Position numbers and translations under genes: made by a program
Part shown: piece by piece, positions 1-12,861 of the stretch
How positions within the stretch are numbered: the first letter of the stretch is position 1
Layout: the number at the start of each line of letters is the position of its first letter
Origin: Nymphalis io
Lineage: Eukaryota; Arthropoda; Insecta; Lepidoptera; Nymphalidae
Assembly (NCBI RefSeq): GCF_905147045.1
Contig: NC_065918.1
Location: forward strand, 13,640,001-13,704,000
Reading direction: 5' to 3'
DNA length: 64,000 nucleotides
The notes under the pieces: model-generated
What the model was told of the DNA's origin: nothing
Seen by the model: only the letters and a program-made list of their open reading frames with translations
The model's database searches: none

Positions 1-993
1 AGCTTTAAGAACGAAACCTTGTCTAAATAAAAAAATTGAGTCATTGAGGAAATATACACACATATATACAGAAATTGCTCGTTTATATAAGATTACTCAT
101 TATATTATTAATGAACAGTAAACTAATTCTATGGACTAAGCCTTTTTAAATGATGGTTTTAGCGTTCATTTCGCCGCTAATCCAACGCGGTTTGGTTACA
201 CATGTATTTATTATATTATGATTTTCATTCGAGGCAACCTCACAAAATTTTCACTAATTAATCTCATGTAAATCCAGTTATGTTACCCCTAGCTTGAACC
301 TGAAATCTCTTTACGAGTCACGTCTTATAACCACTGGTCCATCAAGAAATATTATATTAGCTTTATTAACAATAGTGTGAATTCAACTGTTAATCAAATG
401 TCAAACGCACACATAAGGATGGCATGCGTTTGGTAATGATAGACGACTCCACGAAATTAGCGTGGACGTGCATAAGATAGACACAGACTTTAATCTAACG
501 TTTAGTCAATTACCGTAATTGCAATCATCTTGAATAAGGTACAGGTGATGTCTTTGTACGGTATATGAAGCTATTATTAATAACATCTTTAAGAAAAGCG
601 ACTAGCGACTACACACTCCCATGTTATCTTGTCCCACATACTATGTTTAAGAGTATTATAATGTAATCGATAACACTATGTTGTGTAAATCGAATGCCTT
701 TTTCGCATTATATAAGTTTCCTTTTATAATAAATATTTTAATAAGTTTTTTAACAATTTTTGAAGTTCATGTACGTCATGATTATAATTTGTATTGTTTC
801 ATTCAATTTATTCTGGATAAAAATAATTCTCTTAAAGCAGCTATTTATTTACAAGAGCTTTCAGAATTGCGTTAGAATTACTTCTACTACTTCTTCTACT
901 ACTGAAAAATGCTTATTACATACTAATATATAGAAAGAGTCGGGCAGAAATAAAGATTTAATAATAGATGATGATGTCAAAATATTTCGACAG
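1..993. other. AT-rich sequence upstream of the cysteine-rich exon
   Basis: No exon or repeat is recognised here. A + strand reading frame at 678-875 has a hydrophobic stretch that could pass for a signal peptide. No donor in it gives the phase needed to join the exon at 994, so I do not link them. The sequence is probably intronic or intergenic to the gene at 994-1552. Confidence 0.4.
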
Positions 994-1426
994 GTGTAAG
1001 CATCATCGCGCTGGAGGACGCCTGCGTAAGACAAGGTGGCATGTGTGTTCGTATCGAGGACTGCCAGCCCGGTAACCTGGTGCAAATGAGAGGCTCGCTA
1101 TGCCCCTTGCAAAGGCATCGCGGAGTCGAATGCTGCTATGTGAGTTTATAGATTTAAACAGAAATAGTGAAACGACGAAAAAAAAGTTCTGTTAATTCAC
1201 GAAAACGCTCTTTTACATTTTATGGGCTTGCACAAAGGCATACCACCGAGTATTATAACTTCAAAGTACACGATGACTCATTGTTGCTTAATCGGATACA
1301 AACCTACGATCTTCGTTTAAGCTCCACGTTTTCTATCCATAATATATTATTCTATTGTCACATGAATGCAACGACGTAGTACTGGGCAAATTAAATGCTA
1401 AATTAAGAAAAAGCAAAATCAAACAT

Positions 1427-1469
<43 letters not shown>

Positions 1470-1552
1470 AATCATTTTAATAATAATATAATATATATAA
1501 TAATTTAACGATTTGTCTTATAATAATTATCTTTTTTTTACAGCTTGAATGA
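994..1552 (+). CDS. Small cysteine-rich, probably secreted peptide: last two coding exons
   Basis: Exon 994-1139 follows an acceptor (tttcgacag) and ends at a gtgagt donor. It starts with two bases of a split codon and then carries 48 open codons. Its six cysteines fall at residues 10, 17, 23, 36, 46 and 47: C-x6-C-x5-C-x12-C-x9-CC, with a GG before the second cysteine and CP at the fourth. The final exon begins at 1544 after a strong pyrimidine tract and cag. In the required phase it adds only Leu-Glu and then TGA (1550-1552), which supports the model. The CC ending and spacing resemble disulfide-rich arthropod secreted peptides of the U-scoloptoxin(19)-like type; this is a family resemblance, not a claim of venom function. 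The signal-peptide exon is not in view. The exon is much richer in GC than its surroundings. An alternative is one domain of a larger secreted protein. Confidence 0.68.
1429..1466. repeat. (TA)n microsatellite
   Basis: About 19 uninterrupted TA units lie inside the last intron of the cysteine-rich peptide gene. Confidence 0.9.
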
Positions 1553-1582
1553 CGTCGATAGATCAACGTGGAAATCCGCCTT

Positions 1583-1668
1583 AATAAAAAAAAAACTATT
1601 TAAGAAATTTAACTTAACTTAATTATAAGAATTAGATTGTATTGAAATATTATTTATTTATTAATAAA
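1583..1668 (+). terminator. Candidate polyadenylation signals of the cysteine-rich gene
   Basis: AATAAA hexamers occur at 1583-1588 and 1663-1668, 31 and 111 bases after the TGA. In such AT-rich DNA the hexamer is common by chance, so which one is used is not decided. Confidence 0.35.
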
Positions 1669-1699
1669 GCATGTAGAAACAACTGAATACTTAAATTTT

Positions 1700-4600
1700 A
1701 TAAACTCTTACGTGAGCTGTTCCGATTTCTAAACGTTTTGATATTATTTTTAATCAAATCAGTACTTAACATACAACCATTCTCGTTCACCTTATTTATA
1801 TAATTTAGATATAATTACTTACCCATAAAGTTTATCTGCTAAGATATAATGTTTTGAAACAAAATTAAATGAACACTTACAAAAACATATATGCATATGA
1901 AAATACTGCTATTATATTGCTATATAATAGACTAATGTAAAAACGTTTAGAACGGAAAAAATACACTAAAAGCTAATAATTAAGACACAATATCTATACA
2001 CACACACTCACATACACACTCATACTCTCACAATAAGTGCATAGTTTAAATAAATTATACTTAATTAAGATATAAATGGAATTAAATTCTTCAATTCAAT
2101 ATATATAGTTCTTGTATATCTTTTACATATTAATAGCTTTTAAAAACTAATTAAATTGGACATTTTTCAAATATCTGTCAAAGCGCAACGAGCAATTTCA
2201 ATATACAGTTAATCAAAAACGTTTCATACATCGATATAATATCTAAAACTTAATCTAAATGCCTGGTCGTCGAGAGCATCAAAGCAAACAAAGGCGCAGT
2301 CGTATCAAGGGGTATGAATTGGTACGAACGAATAATTTAAAGCTCAGTGTCGCATATTCGCGTGGGCTTCAATACCAATACACTCATTACCTTTTGTGTG
2401 GCACGGAAAATCCGCCGCCCGTTGCGCTTTGTCATTAGACACTACCATATGTTTCACCTTGAATTATATCATATTTTTACTTGTCGTGTATTAAAAAAAA
2501 ATGCAAATATGGTTTATTTTGTAAGTAATAAATAAATAATTATATTTAATTAAAAAACTTTTTTTTTCTATTTGAACATCCGCATCCGCACCCTTAAAAA
2601 TGTTGCATTATCATAAATTTTATTAAGAAAAATTAAAAAGAGCCATTGACATCCTCTCCTTAATAAATTTTAAAACTTATAAGGAAAGTCATACCAAAAA
2701 AAGGGCAATTGATTGTCAATAGACCATTGGAGTTAAAATGTCCCCCCCCCTGTCTACTTACACTCGGTTACTCACCGTAAAAACCGAAACACAGCCAATA
2801 CTTTGTAGTAGATATTCAATTTTCGGTGTAATGAGTGTCGTGTAATTATTGAGACCAGAACTTTAAAAAGTTTATTCTTTTTGTCAAATCCAGTTAGATT
2901 AGACAATAAAATAGCGAATATATAATGAAAACGAAATTCATATGCAAGTCAAATTTAAAGTAAAGGACAAAATATACGTAATTCACACAGACAATTTTAT
3001 ATTTTGACGTGTGTCGTAACGTGACGTGTCTGTCCTTTTTTTTACTATAAATAGGCCAGCGTTTGACCGTTGACTTGCCTGATGTTAAGCATCGACACGG
3101 TCTAAGATGTAGCACGCTTGTCCTTTAAATCTATATTAATATTATAAATGCTGCTAAAAGTAACTATGTCTGTAACGCTAAGCCACACCGACTTTGAAAA
3201 CGTATGAAGTAAGTTTCAACCACAAGGATGGATACAGACAGAAAACCCAACTCGCAAAAACTAGTATTATAAAATAGTATTCAATGTCGCATATCACTTT
3301 CTGACTTTGTAAAATCGTGTTCTACGGTGAGTTGTTTGTTCTTTCCTACTACTGTACTCTAATCGAGTATTTTCATGAAACTTTAATAAGCGCCCGCTTT
3401 CGTTTGCGAGCGTGTTTTAGATGTATCTTATATAGTTCTTTTTGGGCTTTGTCCACCATATTGCATCGTTGTGACGTCATAAAACATCAAACAAGACGAT
3501 GACTTGGACTTCATGTTATAAATTCACGTAGATACACAATCTGTGGCTGCATGGATAAAATGTATGTAAAAATATTATTTTATTATTCCAAATAATAAAA
3601 TCTTTTTTCTTAGTAATCATCTTGTAGAGCAACATCGCTCATCTAATGTACGTCCGTGATAATGTACATTAAAATCTTGACTTTTGACACACGATTGTTT
3701 CAGTATTCGGTAAATAATTAATTATGATTCTGCAATATTCTAACAGTCTTACTTATACATGTTGTTTAGCGTGTGTTTAGTTAAACAATCACTTATCTCA
3801 TTCTGTTATCATTGATGTGACATGAAAAGAAGAAGACAGCATTGTTTATCACATACTAAGCTTATAGGTTTAGTAATAATACATATATAAACGTTATATG
3901 TATGTGTTTATATTTTTTATCATAGATTTATGTATAAGTATGTAATTTGAATAATCCTTATGACACTGATGAGGTCGTTTAATCTTTGGTTTTTGAGAAA
4001 CTTCTAGAATTTTAATATTGTTCGAGGTGTTTGAGACTTGACATTAACTTCCGCGTATGTAACGTAACAATTTGATTTAATATACTATCCTCATTAGTGC
4101 CGTCGTCGATTAAAAAAAAAGTTCTTAGTTACTAATAAAAATAATATAAAGGAGTCATTTTCGATTTACCACAGCTAGACACAGAGTACCTTCTACATTT
4201 AGCCTAAAACTTGTTTTCACGAAAAAAAAATAAAAGGTAGCGTAAATCAAAACAATAGAAAAATTAATTAATATACTTGAAAAGAACAATCTAGACAATG
4301 ATCAACGGTGAATTAAAGCACTCTTTTCAATTTCTTTGTATAAGGAAAATTGTTAAGTTAATAATAGATTAAGTATTGATGCGACATTTCACTTACGACT
4401 CGTAAACATATTATTTGTCTAAACGCTACGTGTCAAAATTATTTCATATCAACATGTGTATCGAACGCATGTATGTGCTAATAAAAAGAAATGTACAAAT
4501 AGAGTATTGATGACGAAATCAAAAGATATTATATATCAGATACAATAATCCTAACTAATATTTCAAGTCCGTTTGTTTATTACGGTTCACGACCTAACTA

Positions 4601-5057
4601 TTCAACTGATCGTTATTACATTTTGCATACACGTCGTCAGATGTACAGAAAAGGGTTGTAACGCCTGCCCTCTCCTCACAGGAGGGAGAAGCCGCGGGTA
4701 AAACTAATACTATCTAGCTTTTGTTCGTTTCTATGTATCCAAATTCAAATAAAATTCACGAATTTTTTTTTTCTTATCCTATCTTATCCGTGTGAATCCG
4801 GGACATGTATCTAGTTAAAAGAGAGTTATTGATATTTACTAATAACGTAAACGTAATGAATGGCAGGAAGTTATATAAAATATAAAACTAAATATGACGA
4901 TAATGTATTTTGTTTGAACGATTTCAGAAGCCAATATAAATAATTAACGTGTTATTCCCGAAATATAATTGGAAAAGTTGATTTCAAAACGAGACAAAAC
5001 AAGGAATCAATGAAAAACTAATGTTGAATGAAGTACTTTAAAAATTTAAGTGAACTA
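1700..5057. other. Intergenic AT-rich stretch with repeat debris
   Basis: No convincing exon. A CA-rich run lies near 2000-2030. A moderately GC-rich patch at 2255-2445 has no clear coding frame. A run of ten C lies near 2740. About 3135-3245 resembles the dispersed lepidopteran repeat beginning aatattataaatg. A fragment at 4655-4715 carries the motif gaagccgcgggtaaaact, often seen at the ends of dispersed lepidopteran repeats. Confidence 0.5.
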
Positions 5058-5317
5058 AAGTAAAGTAACAGCCTATTAATGTCCCACTGCTGGGCTAAGG
5101 CCTCCTCTCCCTTTTCAGGATAAGGTTTGGAGCTTATTCCACCACGCTGCTCCAATGCGTGTTGGTAGAATACACATGTGGCATAATTTCAATGAAATTA
5201 GACACATGCAGGTTTCCTCACGATGTTTTCCTTCACCGTCAAGTACGAGATGAATTATAAATACAAATTAAGCACATGAAAATTCAGTGGTGCTTGCCCG
5301 GGTTTGAACCCATGATA
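5058..5317 (-). mobile_element. tRNA-derived SINE (Metulj-like), 5'-truncated
   Basis: Read on the minus strand it has the box B ggttcaaacccggg-like core, the middle section with cctgcatgtgtctaattt, and the tail with aggaggccttagcccagcagtgggacat. The box A head is missing, so the copy is truncated just upstream of box B. It matches the fuller copies at 19.7, 36.2 and 36.8 kb. Confidence 0.85.
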
Positions 5318-5911
5318 ATACAATAGTAATACAAATACAATAAAAAAACTGTTATATTATATTTGTTATTTTATATTTAAAAAAAAGGTACTTAATTGTG
5401 GTGGGTGTTATCAATAACATTGATATTTATTGAATCGAACGCTCCATAAGCTTATTTGAAATACCTATATATTTATATTCATAATTGTAATAAATATATT
5501 TTGTTTTAAATTTAGGTGAATATAGTAAAATTATGTTGTTATTAGCAAGCTTAGAAATTCATAAATAAATCGAAAACATAATTATAAGGGAATTATGATA
5601 ACTTTAAATAGTACAAAGGATATGATGATATTGAGTATTGCTCTAAAATCTTTGGTAATATATGATACAACTGACATCTCTGTTGCAGCTAAGAAACAAA
5701 TATAAATCCGGAATTGATTTGATTACAGCGCTTAAATATAGATGGCGCTAGGGATACGTTAATTGTTGTCAGTGTCCAAAAGTATATGTCTTCATTACTC
5801 TTCGTTTTCTTCTTCTCAACTTTTTTTTTTGTTGCGGCACACTTTTAACGATTTCAATATTTGGTGGCACACAAAGAAAAATATAAGCTTAAAAATTATT
5901 TACTTACCTAT

Positions 5912-6090
5912 CAAATCAATCAATCAATCAACAGCCAATCGTTGTCCACTGCTAAACATAGGCATCTCCCAAGGTGCGCCAAAGCTCCCTGTCCTCCGCC
6001 TTCCGCATCCAGTTGGTGCCCGCCACCTTCTTAAGGTCGTCGGTCCACCTGGCTGGAGGGCGCCCTACGCTGCGCTTGCCGATTCGCGAC
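5912..6090 (-). mobile_element. RTE-type LINE 3' end with target-site duplication
   Basis: On the minus strand this encodes the C-terminal tail of an RTE-family reverse transcriptase protein: the block GRPPARWTDD, then about 20 residues to a W-R-T-L-G motif and a stop. It ends in a ttgattga-type simple-repeat tail typical of RTE elements. The 12-base direct repeat ttacttacctat lies at 5900-5911 and 6091-6102 and is the target-site duplication. The copy is strongly 5'-truncated. A + strand frame over this region is antisense and not a gene. Confidence 0.85.
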
Positions 6091-6599
6091 TTACTTACCT
6101 ATACACACTGCTTAAAATAAATTACAAACCCAATAAAATTATATGGATTTAAATATCTATTCCTGTTAAAAGTATTTTTCTTTTTAAATCATATTATTTA
6201 ATAATATTAACATAATTATTTCTCGGCACACTTAGTATTTCAGGGCACACAAAAGTTCCGCGACACACTGGTTGAGAAGTACTGATTTATCTCAACAAAC
6301 AATAAAAAACACAATCGTGAATGATTTATTATTAAAAATTACTAAACGGTAACGTCTATTTATATAAATTAAAGTCTTAATATATTGTGTAATACTGTGT
6401 GATTCGCGGTTTGGTTGATCATATAAAAATTAGTGTCGAGTTGCAGGAGGTCGGCAAAGCCGATAAAGCTGGTGCCAATCCCCTCATGGTGACCGGATAA
6501 CTTTTAACTGAATAACATACATCTAACACAAAATTTATTTTTAACATTAAAAAAGTATCCCTTCTAAATTTTTAGGCATTTATTTTTATTATAACTGGT

Positions 6600-6890
6600 A
6601 CGCAGACTGGCAACTCACTCTCCTGATAATGTGGTCAACATCGTTTGTTGACATTGGCATCGCTACTGCGTCATCATTTGGGCACTATGGTATTATGTCC
6701 CCTTTGACTGTCTGGTAATGCTTGACGATTCATAAGTACTTGTAAAAGTCCATTTTAATAAAAAATATTTTGATTTTGACGGTAGCAACAATGGCTCATT
6801 CACTCTTCAAACCAGAACAACAATACTAACCATTGCGGTTTGGCGGTAGAATATGTGATGAAGGGGTTGGTACCTACCTACAAGTTCTAC
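6600..6890 (+). repeat. Diverged copy of the ggtaagtggtcacca LINE-tail family
   Basis: It shares the order of landmarks with the better copies at 7335 and 19057: a tggtcaac region, gacattggcat, tatgtccc, ctcattcactcttcaaacc, gcggtagaatatgtgatga and gtacctacc. It is heavily diverged, with an interruption in the middle. Confidence 0.6.
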
Positions 6891-7334
6891 AATAAATTAA
6901 AGTAGTAGATATCTATTATTTTGAAAGTCATCAAGTACTCGTAGACTAGAATATTTTTATATTTTTTAATTACCATTGAGTAAATTTGCTTTGATTGAGA
7001 CACGGTTTAGGTATAGATAACTTTGCGTGGCAGACAAAATATAACCGTATTGCTTTTATTTTGTCTAATGTTAAGTGATTGTTGTTACCTTATTGAGGAG
7101 AACATCTTCAAATGTCTTTTGCATTGAGTTTAGGATCACACGAGTGCTTTGATTCGAGGCATTCATCGATCAAGTATATTTTGAGTCGTTTTTTATTAAT
7201 GAACATATGGCGAAGTGAATATTACGGGTTCGGAATAGTTCTGACTGACCATTTAACAATCATTTCTTTACATTCTACCTTTTTTAATAGTCGAATCTTA
7301 CAAGCAGAATTAAAACCACATCCACTTGTCTTTC

Positions 7335-7600
7335 GGATATATATGGATGGTAAGTCACTAACATCCATAGACATTAGCATTGTAAGAAATACTTACCAAC
7401 GCTTACATCGCCAATGAGCTATCAACCTTGAGAACTAAGATGTAATGTCCCTTGTGCCTGTAATTACACTAACTCACTAACCCTTCATACCGGAACACAC
7501 CAATACCAAATACTGCTCTTTTGCGATAGAACATCTGATGAGTGGGTGGTACCTACCCTACTCAAATGAGCTTGCACAAAGCCCTACCAGTAGTATTTTA
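7335..7600 (+). repeat. LINE-tail family copy (ggtaagt...cttgcacaaagccctacca)
   Basis: A copy of a dispersed repeat also found at 19057 and 38183, and more decayed at 6600, 31785 (minus) and perhaps 57805. Landmarks are ggtaagtcac, tgtaagaaatact, gtaattacact, tgatgagtgggtggtacctacc and gcttgcacaaagccctacca. It is likely the non-coding 3' end of a LINE; the parent element is not visible here. Confidence 0.75.
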
Positions 7601-7900
7601 TTAATTTTAACAATCACAAAATTAATTACATGTAATGTCAAATCATATACGATATATTTATGTATCCTATATGACAATCAACGAATACTAATTCTGAGCT
7701 CTAAATAATATTTATCACTCATTCAACCGTTGTTGGCTCATAACAACAACAGTTGTTGGTGAACATAACAACGAACATAACAACGAACACCTTAAATAGT
7801 TCAACATTAAAGAGTCTTAAATTTTACAAGCTTATTTGAAAATATATCGACATCTGACTTATTGTGTAATGAGTTATATTGTCTGACTAATCTATTAATA

Positions 7901-7982
7901 AGTAACAGCCTGTAAATGTCCCACTGCTGGGCTAAGGCCTCCTCTTTCTTTTTTAAGGAGAAGGTTTGGAGCTTATTCTACC
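7901..7982 (-). mobile_element. SINE tail fragment (Metulj-like)
   Basis: Only the 3' tail of the SINE is present in reverse orientation (agtaacagcctgtaaatgtc, then ggctaaggcctcctc and tttggagcttattc). It is strongly 5'-truncated. Confidence 0.8.
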
Positions 7983-8154
7983 AAAAAAAATATTAATGGG
8001 TGAGTATAAACCGAAGTAAGACTTGGACGTGTAAGTGTAAAAAGGAATGTACTTATCAACATGGCCTATAATGGGACGTTTATTTTTAATGTAGAAATTA
8101 ATTATGAGCAATCGATTTTAGTTTTTACCACACCATGAAGAAAATACATATCTA

Positions 8155-8640
8155 ATAAACTTCTACGTCAGTGTATCCAATTTGTAGTACTTTAAACGGT
8201 CATAGTAGCTCGGTAGTTGCTTAGTAAGTTTTTCACTGTAGCAAAGATGCTAAAGAAATCTCTTCTGGATTTGTTCAATGTTTTTCTTGTAAATTTCATA
8301 ATGGGGGTTCCAGATAATGCTAAACTAATCAAGGCAGCTCTTTACTAAGGTTTTGTATATATGAATTTTTGTTTTTGGGTAGCGGAAATCTTTACTATTT
8401 CTGATAATAAACCCTAATATTTTAAAGCAATTTTTTGTCATTATATCATTATATCAATATATCTATTAAAGTTTAGTTTATTATCGAACATAACACCTAG
8501 ATCTTTTATGAAATCTACCATTTTAAGCGATGAATTATCTATTTTGTACTTGCTAGGCAAACATGTATAATTTTGCGTTAATTGGATATAAAAGCATTTA
8601 TCAGTGTTAAGTTCCATATGATTACTTTTGCTATATAAAG
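8155..8640 (-). pseudogene. Decayed Jockey-like LINE reverse transcriptase fragment
   Basis: Translated on the minus strand, this gives a Jockey-type RT C-terminal region: an MELNTDKC-like start, then DFIKDLGVMFDNKLNF, which is the usual LGV-x-LD-x-KLNF block. After a frame break come a region resembling IRNSKDFR, a tyrosine-lysine-threonine-leucine segment, and IWNPHYE followed by IEQIQKRF. Internal stops and small indels make it non-functional. It ends about 75 bases before the CpG-rich stretch at 8715. Confidence 0.75.
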
Positions 8641-8714
8641 GTTCTATTTAAAGGTTCCGGGATTGCAGCGATACCAGGAATTAATATATATGTACATTTT
8701 ATTATAGTTTATAA

Positions 8715-8891
8715 TTTGTGCAACGGGCTCCCCGGTCCAGCCAATCGCGTGCCGTCCCCTAAAGCTAAGGGAGTGTAATCGGTGCGTTGTTTCAGTCGTC
8801 ACATCCCGTTCTCGTGTCGACCTGGAAGGTTGTGTCTGCTCCCTTCGGTCTCGCGCGCGTTTACGAGTGCTTAAGTTCCAGCCGCAGTTTG
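8715..8891 (+). promoter_or_regulatory. CpG-rich candidate promoter and non-coding first exon
   Basis: This stretch is rich in GC and CpG within AT-rich surroundings. It contains an initiator-like ttcagtc near 8791-8797 and ends at a good splice donor (cagtttg followed by gtaagat, exon end 8891). No long open frame runs through it, so it looks like a 5'UTR exon. The next recognised + strand gene is the KCTD1/15-type gene whose 5'UTR exon lies at 30746. Joining them would need a 22-kb first intron and is inference only. It could also serve another, unrecognised transcript. Confidence 0.42.
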
Positions 8892-10069
8892 GTAAGATTT
8901 TTTAAATTTTGTTTTAAATATTATTTTTTTATTTGAATATCTTTTTTATTATTTGAAATAGAAATGTAATTACGTTTTTACGTTCGACTTTAAGTTCTGG
9001 GATTTTAAAGTTAACTTTTATCCGTTACCAAATAAAAACGGTAAACTTTTTTTGATATTCAATATTATGTACGAAAACAAAACAAGCTTTTAGTAGCTCT
9101 TATATAAAAAATCGTACTTTATTGAATTTATTTTCGGTACAAAAAATATTTTTATAGATTAACTTTTTTTATATAGATTAACTTGATTCTTTTTGGAAAA
9201 CTTTCTGTTTTCAATTTAATCTTTTATTTCATTTTTTTTAAATTTATTTTTGTTATAATTTTAATACTTATTGTTTTGATTTTACTAAAAAATTATGAGT
9301 TTTACGAAAAAAGTGCGCGATTCAAAACGTTCTAAACTCGATTTTTTTTTAATTGAGGTTAAGGTACTTCTCCGAGTTTTAGTATTTTCATTATAATATT
9401 TACTTGTTTACTATTACTATTTAAATTATTAGCTATTAACTGTCTCGCGGCAATGCGATTGTAAAAAAGCGTATTTTTATTAAAATATATAATTAGAATC
9501 CATTACACCTGAAAAATATCCCAAACATATACAATATAAACACGAAGCTTTCATTATGTAGTTTAAAAAGTAATCATAGACTCAAGACTTTCTTCAAAAT
9601 TCGAAGTTTAATTTTCGTTAATTATCCGTTTAAAAATATGTTCAGAAAACACAAATTTAGCTCTACTTGATTTAAGTAATTCTGAAAATTTTACATCTTT
9701 GCCTTTCTACAATTAATTGCGAATGAAACATACACGCGTCTATTGGACGTGAAAGTGCGCGTGGTTAATTAGTCACTTCATGCGATTTAACTTAACTTAT
9801 GCACTAAGATATGTGGTGACAAGCTTCGCGCGTCGCGTTGGCAAAACAATAACGAAAAATAAAAAAATATAGTATTTCTACTATATTATACTTTTATAGT
9901 TATATCGATATTATATATTTTAAGGTAATTTAGCGACGGCTTATATATTATATATGTCGTTTGTAGGTATCCAAGAAAAAAACGGAAGTCTAATTTCATC
10001 TACGATTTATTGCACGACCCTTGAAACTTACAAGTGCTTATTTAAGTTTAACGTCAAATCTTAGAAATC

Positions 10070-10225
10070 GTTAGTGTCGTTAGCGCAGTGGTTTTCGGGC
10101 CGCGTAGCGATGTAAAAGTCGCAGGTTCGATCGTCCGCTTGGGCTATCGCCGTCTCCACTCTTAACACAAGCTAACTCTTAATTGGAAACGTAAATATTA
10201 GTATTAGTAATTCCTTTAAAAAAGG
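10070..10225 (+). mobile_element. tRNA-headed SINE, second family
   Basis: A box A-like segment (tcgttagcgcagtggtt) and a box B-like segment (gcaggttcgatcgt) are spaced as in a tRNA. An unrelated body with ctaactcttaattggaaacg follows. The region cannot fold as an intact tRNA, so it is read as a SINE head. Confidence 0.6.
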
Positions 10226-12861
10226 CATTGCTAGTAGAGAAAAAAACTTACAAATTAATTTTAAATCAGTTTCAACCATAAAATTTGGGATTAGCAAATA
10301 ATTTTACTTTACTGGTGTAAAGTAATCTTAAAGGAAGAAAGAAAAAGATCTTTATCGTACCCAAAAATAATGATAAGTAAATGCAAATTAACTTTTCCGA
10401 GTTAGAGTATATAAAGGCGGCCTTATTGCTTTAAGCCATCTTTGACAGCACAGCCTTTAACATAAGAAAATATAATTACGAATAGTGCAAATGATAAAGT
10501 TACACGAAACTATAATAAAATTTAATACGTTTTAATATTTACATTATTAATTTGACTTTTAAACTACATCTTGTGATGTAAGCGACAAAACTATAATAAA
10601 AAAAATGATACATTTGCTACGCGAATTAATAAGCTTCTGTTTTCCGCAATTGCATTTCAAACATCCTCTCAAATAATTGCGATGAAATTTTAATACACAC
10701 TAATGGGACAGATTATAATGCGTTCGTTCGTTGGTATACTAAGGTTTATTTAACTCTGTCGAGGGATTAAATATGAGCTTATCATTTAATAATATGTTTT
10801 CATAAATTAGTTTGTATGATTTGTGGACATTTCTTTATAAATTTATGAAATATCAAACTCTGTTAGGATGTTGTACGTTGAAATAGAACCTGAAAAAAAA
10901 AAGGTTTTTGTTTATAAATTATAATAATGGTGTATCATTAAATAGATGTCAATTAGATTTGAATATAAACAAAATACAAATATTAAATCAGTATATATAT
11001 TATTTTGAAACAGAAATTGCGTGACTAATACGAAATATAAGTTAATTATCGACTTCGTCCGATCGATACATTCGAACTGTAAGCAATGCGGTAAACGTGT
11101 AAACTATTATTTATATTAAATCACCACTTTAGACGTATTACACACTACAACAAATGCGAATGTTTCTATATAAAATTATTAATATTATAAATAAATTCAA
11201 AAATAGTTCAACACACAGCGAAACTTTCTGGGCCAGCTAACCTTTGCGCTAATTGATATAGAAAATTGAGAGAATCTCACGTTCTTGTAGCTTGTAAGTG
11301 ACGTCGCTTACTGACTGACGCCTAATCGGATAATAAAATGACCATCCGGTCAAGACATACATATATGGTTGTGTACGATTTTAAGATTAAATTAAGGTAT
11401 AAAAATTATGCTCAGTTTTATTAGGAAATATTAAATTCGAAACGCGGATGAATTTTACACATAAAATATTGGAAAGTTATTAACGGCGCGTCATATTAAT
11501 CTAATTGAAGTCACAATGATATCTGGTTGGTCTACAGGGGTGAGATAAATACCCCGCATGCCCCGAATAAATATGCTTTTCTGTTTAAAACATGTTAAGC
11601 TATATTTACCTGTAAGTCTCTTTATAATTGCTTTCTATTGACATATTTAAAAATAGCAGACATTAGTTATAGAATTTTGTTGGACAGAACAGATTCTTGA
11701 ACGGACAATTTTATGTTTGTTCGTCCAAATGAATTGATATGTCGAGATAGAAGAACTTTCAATTACGAAAAACAATTTCTATTCTCGCCTCTTCCGCCTG
11801 ATTTAACTTTGAAAGACTGAATTTTTTAATAATAAAAAATGTTTTTTTTTTCCAAAAAATAATTTTATTTAAAATATACTGACTGATATCATATATAACT
11901 AATGTAGCTATTAACAATCACATTTGTTAATGTTATTCTTAAATATATGTTAAGCGACAATTTTTTTTGTATGCATAAAACTCTTAAAAATTATAACACC
12001 TTTACATGCAAAGTTATTTAATTTTAACGTTACAAAATAAGTCTCAGTGCGGATTTGTCACGATGTAACTTTCCGTTTAATAAACTCCGAGGTATTTCAT
12101 CTACGCAGACATCGTACTAATAAACACAAAGTCCAACTTTGCGGACCTCACGACCAGAACCTCTACTTTTATTCATCATAATCTTTAATTTAACGCGAAC
12201 GGAGCTGCGACGAAGCTTATTAATTTCCTACAAAATGTAGAATCTAATTAAATCTATAAAAATATATGTAAATATATGTAGTATTAAAATTATATTTTAT
12301 TATGATATGACAAAATGATAAACAAAAGTAGCTATTATGGTATTGTAACATGAATGATCGTATTAGAGCAGGAAATGTCTTAATTATTTATCACGGATTG
12401 TACTTATGTACAATAACAATAAATGACTTGAAATACCTTTTCCACTTAATGTCATCGTATTGTTTCCAAAATCTCTTGTAGTGATTGACTTTCTTTTATT
12501 ATTTTTTGATGGCGCACTGAATCAATGCTTAATAAATAAAATTATTTCTTGTTTAATTTCTTGAATAAAAAAATTGTCTTTGTTACTATTTGAATAATAA
12601 ATAGTAAGGATCTAATAATAATTGGTTATAATTGTTTTTTTTTTTTTGTGAAAAAAATACTTTTTTACTTTGCACAACTATGTAGATAAAAACCAAAACT
12701 TATTTAAATATAAAATTTGACCGAAATCGATAGAGCCGTTTTCGACACCCGCTTAATAATTTTATACTTAAAAATTTATACAATAATTGAATATTAAATA
12801 TTATAACACTTTATTTTAATCACGACGATAGCTTGCTGCGTAATATGACAGTTTATCTACA

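Noticed and set aside
678..875. Frame with a hydrophobic stretch as signal exon of the cysteine-rich gene
   Set aside because: Its available donors (for example before gtacgt) are in phase 0, while the exon at 994 needs phase 1 upstream.
5763..6152. 129-codon + frame
   Set aside because: Its middle is the antisense of an RTE element's C-terminal tail with target-site duplication; the rest is AT-rich sequence.
10070..10150. tRNA-like head with box A and box B
   Set aside because: No intact acceptor stem or anticodon arm; a SINE body follows. The same holds for the heads at 19695, 34461, 36216 and 36790.
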